Assembly: GCA_964622465.1 (NCBI GenBank)
Contig: CAZUQH010000016.1
Coordinates: 1-29,552, forward strand
Direction of reading: 5' to 3'
Source of the DNA: CAZUQH01 sp964622465
GTDB lineage: Bacteria; CG03; CAZUQH01
DNA length: 29,552 nt
A model generated the notes under the pieces. The model was not told the DNA's origin, ran no database searches, and was given only the letters and a program-made list of their open reading frames with translations. Made by a program: the position numbers and the translations under genes. This document shows positions 23,873 through 29,552 of this stretch, piece after piece (position 1 is the stretch's first letter; every line of letters begins with the position of its first letter).

Positions 23873-25075
23873 CTATTCTTTTTTAAGCGGGACCAATCCG
23901 GGTAGTTCTTTCCCTTCCAGAAATTCGAGAGAAGCGCCTCCACCTGTTGATATATGTGAAAATTCATCTGTGAGTCCCGCCTTTTTTATCGCGCTTACCG
24001 AATCTCCTCCACCTACCACCGTGGTTGCATCACGCCCAGTGGCGGCAGCAAGCATCTTTGCTACTTCAAAAGTCCCGTTAGCAAATCTATTGTCCTCAAA
24101 TATACCCATAGGTCCATTCCAGAGGACAGTTCTTGCCTGCGCAATGATTGGAGCAAGCCGTGACAACGTCATCGGACCTATATCAACGCCAAGCCAGCCG
24201 TCTGGAATTTCGACTCCACCGGTCGTCCTGACGTTTGCGTCCGGCTCAAGGGAAGCGGCTATTACGTGGTCAATCGGAAGCAACAGGCGTTTTCCTGTAT
24301 CTTTTGCGTGTTCAAGCGCACGTTTTGCTGCATTTCTATATTCTTGCTCAACCAGCGAATTACCTGTCTTTGTGCCTTGCGCAGAAAGGAATGTGTAAGC
24401 CATTGCACCACCGATAATTAGCGAATCGACCTTGTCCATAAGGTTATCAATTATTGCTATTTTGCTTGAGACCTTCGCTCCACCGAGAACTGCAAGAAAT
24501 GGACGAGCTGGGTTTTCCAGAATGCTGCCCATAACTTCAACTTCCTTTGTAACCAGTAAACCTGCGGCAGAAGGAAGATAGTTCGTAGTTCCGGCAGTCG
24601 AAGCATGAGCACGGTGGACAGTCCCGAAAGCGTCCTGGATAAATACATTTGCCAAATCCGCAAGTTGTTTTGCAAACGCGGGGTCATTTGCTTCTTCTCC
24701 AGGATGAAATCTCAGGTTTTCAAGCAACAATATCTCGCCTTCCTTAAGTTTTTGTGCAGATTCTATAACTTCAGGACCTATGCAGTCGGAAACGAAACGA
24801 ACCTGTACACCGGGCAACATTTCACGCAGTGCATCTGCAACCGGAGCCAAACTTAATTCTTTCTTTACTGTCCCTTTTGGCCTTCCAAGATGAGATGCAA
24901 GAATAACCGGACAGTTGTGCTCCAGTGCATATTTTATCGTTGGTAACGATGCACGGATACGCGTGTCATCAGTAATAACTCCCTGCTTTTCCTTACTCAG
25001 TGGTACGTTAAAATCGCAACGAATAAAAACTTTCTTGCCATCTATATCAATATCAGAAATACGGCGTATCTCCAC
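23873..25075 (-). CDS. pgk: Phosphoglycerate kinase
   Basis: This 400-residue glycolytic enzyme transfers phosphate from 1,3-bisphosphoglycerate to ADP. It has RCDFNVPL (19-26), ASHLGRPKG, LLENLRFHPGEE, FIQDAFGTVHRAHAS, LGGAKVSSK and the C-terminal GGGDSVSAI and STGGGASLEFLEG nucleotide-site motifs. The length is normal. The start is GTG at 25075, with GGAGGAG upstream. It follows gap by 42 bases. Confidence 0.97.
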   Translation of the reverse strand: MEIRRISDIDIDGKKVFIRCDFNVPLSKEKQGVITDDTRIRASLPTIKYALEHNCPVILASHLGRPKGTVKKELSLAPVADALREMLPGVQVRFVSDCIGPEVIESAQKLKEGEILLLENLRFHPGEEANDPAFAKQLADLANVFIQDAFGTVHRAHASTAGTTNYLPSAAGLLVTKEVEVMGSILENPARPFLAVLGGAKVSSKIAIIDNLMDKVDSLIIGGAMAYTFLSAQGTKTGNSLVEQEYRNAAKRALEHAKDTGKRLLLPIDHVIAASLEPDANVRTTGGVEIPDGWLGVDIGPMTLSRLAPIIAQARTVLWNGPMGIFEDNRFANGTFEVAKMLAAATGRDATTVVGGGDSVSAIKKAGLTDEFSHISTGGGASLEFLEGKELPGLVPLKKE

Positions 25076-25117
25076 TATGCTCCTCCTTGAAACTCCCGGG
25101 AAATGTCTGCTGCTGAT

Positions 25118-26128
25118 TTAAAGATTGGAATGACTGATGACATATTCGGTAAGTTCAACTATACGGTTAGAATAACCCCATTCGTTATCATACCATATAC
25201 AAATCTTTGCAAGGTTTCCGCCAACCACTTTTGTTAATTCAGCATCAACTATTCCTGAATATGAAGAACCATTGAAGTCCCTGGAAACCAGCGGTTCGCG
25301 GCTTACTGCAAGGATACCTTTCATCTCACCGTTAGCAGCATCTTCAAGTGCATTGTTTATTTCTTCCGCGGTTGCATCTTTCTTCAGGACTACGACCAGG
25401 TCGGATATAGAAACGTTTGGCGTGGGCACCCTTATCGACATACCATCAAATATTCCCTTCACTGCAGGAAAAACCTCGCCAACCGCTTTTGCAGCACCTG
25501 TTGCTGTAGGAATAATTGACATGGCAGCTGCACGCGCGCGCCTGAGGTCCTTATGTGGGAAATCAAGAATGCACTGGTCGTTAGTATACGAATGTATTGT
25601 GGTCATTATTGCTTTTTCTATACCGAATCTTTCATGCGCAACTTTGATTACCGGGCTTAAGCTATTGGTAGTACACGAGGCATTCGCAATCAGATTGTGC
25701 TTGGAATCATCGTAATCCTTCTCGTTGATTCCCATATTTACATTAAAATCGGTGCCTTTGCCAGGCGCTGTCAGGATAACCTTTTTTGCTCCTGCCTGGA
25801 TATGTTTTGATATGCTATCCCGGTCACGAAACCTGCCTGTTGACTCAATAACTACCTGGACACCCATTTCTTTCCACGGCAATTTTTCAGGGTCACGCTC
25901 TGCAAGGACACGTATTTTCTTTCCGCTTACTACAAGATTGTCACCATCTATAGATACGTCTTCTTTGAGAGTTCCGTGGACAGAATCATACTTAAGCAAA
26001 TGTGCAAGTGTGCGTGCGTCTGTAAGGTCATTAACGGCAACGACGTTCAGCTTACCTTGCGCAAGTGCTGCACGAAAGACCAACCTGCCAATCCTGCCAA
26101 AACCATTGATTCCGATGTTTACTGACAT
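25118..26128 (-). CDS. gap: Glyceraldehyde-3-phosphate dehydrogenase
   Basis: This 336-residue phosphorylating GAPDH has the Rossmann start INGFGRIGR (7-15), the acidic residue of AVNDL (31-35, favouring NAD), the active-site SCTTN with C152, and the IWYDNEWGYS C-terminal block. It makes the substrate of the next gene, pgk. GGAGGTG lies before the ATG and a strong promoter lies 40 bases further upstream. It is probably the first gene of the long glycolysis-translation block. Confidence 0.97.
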   Translation of the reverse strand: MSVNIGINGFGRIGRLVFRAALAQGKLNVVAVNDLTDARTLAHLLKYDSVHGTLKEDVSIDGDNLVVSGKKIRVLAERDPEKLPWKEMGVQVVIESTGRFRDRDSISKHIQAGAKKVILTAPGKGTDFNVNMGINEKDYDDSKHNLIANASCTTNSLSPVIKVAHERFGIEKAIMTTIHSYTNDQCILDFPHKDLRRARAAAMSIIPTATGAAKAVGEVFPAVKGIFDGMSIRVPTPNVSISDLVVVLKKDATAEEINNALEDAANGEMKGILAVSREPLVSRDFNGSSYSGIVDAELTKVVGGNLAKICIWYDNEWGYSNRIVELTEYVISHSNL

Positions 26129-26167
26129 TTACACCTCCAGTTTAGATAAATAAAGTTGTTATTTGCT

Positions 26168-26195
26168 ATTATAGTAATTCACTGTTCAAAGTCAA
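26168..26195 (-). promoter_or_regulatory. Strong sigma-70-type promoter upstream of gap
   Basis: On the minus strand, TTGACT (26190-26195) and a perfect TATAAT (26168-26173) are spaced by 16 bases. The predicted leader of about 33 bases ends with GGAGGTG before the gap ATG. It lies just after the stop of the upstream galT gene. Confidence 0.75.
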
Positions 26196-26214
26196 GCGTA
26201 ATTCTGGTTATCGT

Positions 26215-27216
26215 TTACTTTACTCGCACGTTCCTCAAAAATTCGGCACTTTTTTCCGGCAGTGACGGGTTGATAAACATGCCGGAACCGAGTTCAAATC
26301 CAGCGGTTTTTGTTACCCGTGGAATAAATGTAATATACCAGTGAAAATGTTCAGGCCGTTTTAGAGTTGCCGGCGCAGAACGGATTACATAATTAAAATC
26401 AGGGTCTTTTAGCCCGTAGTAAAATTTTCCCAGCAGTGCCTTCATCACTACCGCAAGGTCATCTGTTTCCTTGTTTGTAATTTCAGTAAATCGAGCCATA
26501 TGCCTCTTTGGATAGAGCCATGTATGGAATGGCGAGAGTGCAGCATACGGTATGAAAGCAATAAAATGTTTGGTTTCCATTACTATCCGTGAGCCATCTT
26601 TTTTCTCGTCTTCCATATTCTGGCAGAACAGGCATTTGCCTGTTTCTTCATAATGACGGCTTGCAGTAATGACGCGCTGGAGTATGTCACCGGAAACTAT
26701 AGGGACTCCGATAATCTGCGAATGCGAATGAATCAATGAAGTGCCGGCAGATGGACCATGATTCTTGAATAAAACCACCATTTGAATGCGTTCATCCTTT
26801 GTTATCTGGTCAAAATGTATTCTGTATGCTTCAATAATCATCCTTATCTGCTCTGTACTCATCAACGCAGTAGTAAGATTATGTTTCCGCGTCTCTATAA
26901 TCACATCATGAATCCCTGCTCCATTAACGCTCCAGCGCAAACCTTCGCAATGTTGGTCAAGGTTTTCGTTCCTGTTCAGCGCAGCAAATTTATTCGGGAT
27001 AACTCGCACCTGCCACTCGCCTTCTTGAGGTAAAGCGAATACTTGGGGAGGCGTCTTGTCTTCATTGCCTGGACAGAAAGGACAATTTGGCTCATGCTCC
27101 GGAAGCTTGCGTTCGGGTTCTTCTAATCTATCCTTAAAGTCCTCCGGCCGCTTCGCTCTTTCAGTAGCGATTATGACCCACTCTTTTGTAACTGGATTCT
27201 GTCTAATCTGTGGCAT
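26215..27216 (-). CDS. galT: GalT-family nucleotidyltransferase, paralogue 2
   Basis: This 333-residue galactose-1-phosphate uridylyltransferase family protein starts RQNPVTKEWVIIA and has CPFC (45-48), a second CLFC, the full GPSAGTSLIHSHSQ block (154-167, catalytic H165) and a late HWYITFIPR. This copy keeps the family's nucleotide-binding GPSAG segment, unlike the paralogue at 10760-11812. It is therefore the better candidate for classical UDP-hexose exchange, though other nucleotides are possible. Its ATG overlaps the CPBP gene by 14 bases. It ends just before the gap promoter. Confidence 0.88.
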   Translation of the reverse strand: MPQIRQNPVTKEWVIIATERAKRPEDFKDRLEEPERKLPEHEPNCPFCPGNEDKTPPQVFALPQEGEWQVRVIPNKFAALNRNENLDQHCEGLRWSVNGAGIHDVIIETRKHNLTTALMSTEQIRMIIEAYRIHFDQITKDERIQMVVLFKNHGPSAGTSLIHSHSQIIGVPIVSGDILQRVITASRHYEETGKCLFCQNMEDEKKDGSRIVMETKHFIAFIPYAALSPFHTWLYPKRHMARFTEITNKETDDLAVVMKALLGKFYYGLKDPDFNYVIRSAPATLKRPEHFHWYITFIPRVTKTAGFELGSGMFINPSLPEKSAEFLRNVRVK

Positions 27217-28108
27217 AATTATCTGCCCCTGGAGTGAATCGCTGCTTTTGTTTTAGCACCAGAAAAATTATCAGGTCAACTATAGCAAGGACTATGAAGC
27301 CGGCGGCGCCGGTAACGCCAATGACAAGGTCACTACCGCCCTTTATCATCATATAGGCAATCCCTACGGTGGCATTAAGTGTGCCGTGCATAATAGCTGC
27401 GGCAATTACAGAATGCGACTTTTGAGTGATATAAATGAAAATCGGGGTAAGCAAAAGACACCATATAATCATCATAAATACACCTGCAAGCGGATGCTCA
27501 GGGTAATTATGACCGTACATAATAAGCGGAGCATGCCATATACCCCAGATGAGCCCAATAAAACCGGACATTTTCCAGAATCCAAGCGGCGTAAGTTCTT
27601 TCATCAAAAAACCACGCCAGCCAAGCTCTTCACCAAAACCAGCGACCGCATTTATGGTTGCGCCTGCAATCAACCCCTGGATTAATGCCAGCCATAACGG
27701 ATGCATTGGCATCTGTGCCATCTGTTCGTGCATAAGTTCTATGTCTTCTGGCTTTAAGAATTCCTGGAACCGTTCAAAGAACCCTGACATATTAGGAGAA
27801 AACTCAATTCCGGGCAAAAGCAAACTTACTCCCATTGCAGCAAATGCAATTGCGGGTGGTAGGAACCATCCGACAAAAAACCAACGGTTGAAGTGCCAGG
27901 AAATCCCGAGTTCTCTTATTGGTAATTTATAAATCCTCTTCTGAATAACCATTGCAACAGTCATCGGGATAAACATATATATTACGGCCATTATAGTTCC
28001 GCCTGCAGTATTAAGCCGGCCTCCAAGTGCAAAGAAAAGGAATGCCAGACCATAACTTATAAGCAAAGTAATCAGCACGAATTCACGAACCTTCTTCCAG
28101 TTTACCAT
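27203..28108 (-). CDS. CPBP-family intramembrane metalloprotease
   Basis: This 301-residue membrane protein has about 8 hydrophobic segments. It carries the Abi/CPBP (Rce1-like) motifs in order: GEELGWRGFL (glutamate pair and arginine), GLIWGIWHAPL (second motif histidine) and a later HGTLN. The family includes intramembrane proteases for prenylated proteins and bacteriocin self-immunity proteins; the target here is unknown. GGAG lies 5 bases before the ATG. It is coupled to galT paralogue 2. Confidence 0.88.
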   Translation of the reverse strand: MVNWKKVREFVLITLLISYGLAFLFFALGGRLNTAGGTIMAVIYMFIPMTVAMVIQKRIYKLPIRELGISWHFNRWFFVGWFLPPAIAFAAMGVSLLLPGIEFSPNMSGFFERFQEFLKPEDIELMHEQMAQMPMHPLWLALIQGLIAGATINAVAGFGEELGWRGFLMKELTPLGFWKMSGFIGLIWGIWHAPLIMYGHNYPEHPLAGVFMMIIWCLLLTPIFIYITQKSHSVIAAAIMHGTLNATVGIAYMMIKGGSDLVIGVTGAAGFIVLAIVDLIIFLVLKQKQRFTPGADNYATD

Positions 28109-28159
28109 TTTGTCTCCATAGTATAAACTACGCTCCCTCCTGGATTCAATTCTATCATA

Positions 28160-28188
28160 ATTTTATCATTTTACAAACAAACTGGCAA
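28160..28188 (-). promoter_or_regulatory. Candidate promoter for the CPBP-galT pair
   Basis: TTGCCA (28183-28188) and TAAAAT (28160-28165) on the minus strand are separated by 17 bases, about 50 bases before the CPBP start. The region is AT-rich and holds other -10-like sequences (such as TATACT nearer the gene), so the exact start is uncertain. Confidence 0.45.
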
Positions 28189-28224
28189 GGAATTAGGTTT
28201 ACCGGAACATCAGGGGTCAATTTG

Positions 28225-29169
28225 TCAGAACTTTATAGCGAGAGAAACACGGTGGGTACTGCCTAAATCCCCATAAGGAACCCAGGCATAGTCAATACCA
28301 TAACCTTTGAAGGCAAACCCACAGCCAGCGGAAAGCCCGCTTAAAGCACCCAGTCCTTCAATCGTAGTCGTTTTATACCCTGCCCTAAGTGCTATCATGT
28401 CAAAAAGCAGGTATTCTGCTCCTGCATGCACATTGACATTACCTTCATTTGGTATATTCACATCCAGGGCAAGTGCAAGCGCATCTTTCTCAAGCATCTT
28501 GTATGACGCACCAAGCTTAAAGTTAAGTGGCAGAAGGTCTGATTCTGAGATGAATTTTATCTTTGTCCCAAGATTCTGGACAGAAAGACCGACATTTAGT
28601 TTTGGAACAGGCGTAGCGTATAGGAATCCTAAGTCAACAGCAAAAGCAGTGGCACTCTCATCTTCAATCTTCTCGGTGATATACTTTAAACTGACACCTA
28701 CGTCAAGCATTTTTATTTTCCTGCCGTAGGATAACGTAACGAACATATCATTTGCGCCAAAAGTTTGGCTGGTTGGGACATCATCTCCATCACTATCAAT
28801 TTCAGTTCTGTCCATATCACCGACAATGAGATAACTAACGGCTCCGCCAAACGTCCCTATATTGCCTAAAGGATGTACATATCCGACATATCCCTGTTTT
28901 ATTCCTTCAAACCATTGATTGTACATCATAGAGATCTCTTTTTTCTCAATCTGGCCAAGACCTCCTGGATTCCAGTAAATCGCATCTGCATCATCTGCAA
29001 GTGCTACAAAGGACTCACCCATGCCAATTGCTCTTGCACCAATACCTATCTTTAAGGATTGGGCACCACTATCGCCGACAGCAGCATATGAGATAGCAAA
29101 TGGAGAAAAGCAGATAACGGCACCGAGTGTTAGTAGTAAAATACTTCTATACAATGTGCATCTTTTCAT
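28225..29169 (-). CDS. PorV/PorQ-family outer-membrane beta-barrel protein
   Basis: This 314-residue protein has a cleavable-looking signal peptide (hydrophobic about 8-25, ending ISYAA near 29). The family start GIGARAIGMGESFVALADDADAIYWNPGGL follows at about 42-71, then alternating beta-strand segments, ending in the aromatic SLAIKF typical of barrel proteins. Relatives are PorV/PorQ (type IX secretion) and UPF0164 barrels, close to FadL in fold. A short acidic stretch (EIDSDGDDVP) resembles a calcium-binding loop. GGAGG lies before the ATG. It sits 13 bases after a gene ending in a sorting-type domain, so it may help export or anchor that product. A full type IX system is not seen here. 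Confidence 0.87.
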   Translation of the reverse strand: MKRCTLYRSILLLTLGAVICFSPFAISYAAVGDSGAQSLKIGIGARAIGMGESFVALADDADAIYWNPGGLGQIEKKEISMMYNQWFEGIKQGYVGYVHPLGNIGTFGGAVSYLIVGDMDRTEIDSDGDDVPTSQTFGANDMFVTLSYGRKIKMLDVGVSLKYITEKIEDESATAFAVDLGFLYATPVPKLNVGLSVQNLGTKIKFISESDLLPLNFKLGASYKMLEKDALALALDVNIPNEGNVNVHAGAEYLLFDMIALRAGYKTTTIEGLGALSGLSAGCGFAFKGYGIDYAWVPYGDLGSTHRVSLAIKF

Positions 29170-29182
29170 TTTTCCTCCAGTG

Positions 29183-29552
29183 TCACTTTATTATTGCGAA
29201 CTTGCCACTTGCTTTGTCTGTCTTGTCATCAGGATTTGTTATCAGATAGATGTATATACCACTTGCAAGATTGTCACCAACTTCCCATTGATACCTGCCA
29301 CTATATGAATCGGTCTTTTCAAAACTGTGGACAAAGTCACCTGATATTGTGAATATTTTTATCTCTGCACCCTTGGTAAGGTTCCCAAAGAATATACCCT
29401 GGTCCCAGGTTCCGGTTTTGCTTTTACCATCTGTTGGCTTAAACGGGTTCGGGTAAACTATCACGTTCTCCAGATTGGGCGCAGTAAATACAGCTCCCAT
29501 TACCCTGTATACACTGAAACCAGAAACACGGGTCGTAACAATATCTTTATCT
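29183..29552 (-). CDS. C-terminal part of a secreted protein with FlgD-like/type IX-like sorting domain
   Basis: The frame is open from the right edge (first full codon at about 29551) to the stop at 29183, so only the last 122 or so residues are present. It shows a beta-strand lead-in (VSGFSVYRVMG), VIVYPNPFKP, AEIKIFTISGDFVHSF, YQWEVGD, LASGIYIYLI and the ending GKFAIIK. These are the marks of FlgD Ig-like and type IX secretion C-terminal domains, which direct large surface proteins out of the cell. The rest of the protein lies outside the window. It precedes the PorV-like gene in the same transcript. Confidence 0.85.
   Translation of the reverse strand, partial: DKDIVTTRVSGFSVYRVMGAVFTAPNLENVIVYPNPFKPTDGKSKTGTWDQGIFFGNLTKGAEIKIFTISGDFVHSFEKTDSYSGRYQWEVGDNLASGIYIYLITNPDDKTDKASGKFAIIK

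Overview
The window reads as a scaffold from an uncultured Gram-negative-type bacterium, assembled from short reads. It is gene-dense and has moderate GC. A PorV/PorQ-type outer-membrane barrel lies next to a truncated protein with a FlgD-like/type IX-like C-terminal sorting domain, which suggests a two-membrane cell. This combination, with AMMECR1/Memo proteins and an archaeal-GatE-like GAD domain, fits one of the candidate phyla (FCB-like, Omnitrophota-like or Desantisbacteria-like). The phylum cannot be fixed from sequence alone. Nearly all genes are on the minus strand; the only clear plus-strand gene is a flippase-like membrane protein at 15253-16263.

Right edge, read in the direction of transcription. 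First comes the end of a large secreted protein (29183-29552), then a PorV-like barrel, then a CPBP-family membrane protein coupled to a GalT-family nucleotidyltransferase. A strong promoter at 26168-26195 then starts a compact minus-strand block of about 10 kb: gap, pgk, secG, tRNA-Leu, tRNA-Cys, tRNA-Val, thrS, infC, rpmI, rplT, pfkA (predicted PPi-dependent), panD, an ABC exporter ATPase and its permease. This joins lower glycolysis, translation and pantothenate synthesis. infC appears to start at CTG, inside the end of thrS.

Middle (8640-15157). This is an AMMECR1/Memo/radical-SAM cluster. It contains a predicted lipoprotein fusing Memo to AMMECR1, a PflX-type radical SAM protein, a second stand-alone Memo, a second GalT paralogue, DNA polymerase X and a free-standing GAD-domain protein. 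The fusion gene is divergent from the flippase gene. In both directions the best promoter lies so close to the ATG that leaderless mRNAs are predicted. This cluster is the best candidate for an undescribed system.

Left (1-8492). An MFS exporter is followed by a complete peptide-type ABC importer (binding protein, OppB, OppC, OppD, OppF) and a CCA-adding enzyme that runs off the left edge. Dispersed palindromic elements lie between genes at about 4057-4215, 5385-5449, 8497-8642 and 20730-20810.

Two 100-N gaps (5210-5309, 20880-20979) are each flanked by an exact 55-bp duplication. They are almost certainly scaffolding artefacts between contigs that overlap; collapsing the second restores a normal full-length IF3. 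No CRISPR array, insertion sequence, rRNA or phage gene was seen, and no convincing intrinsic terminator was found. No intergenic stretch exceeds 300 bases.
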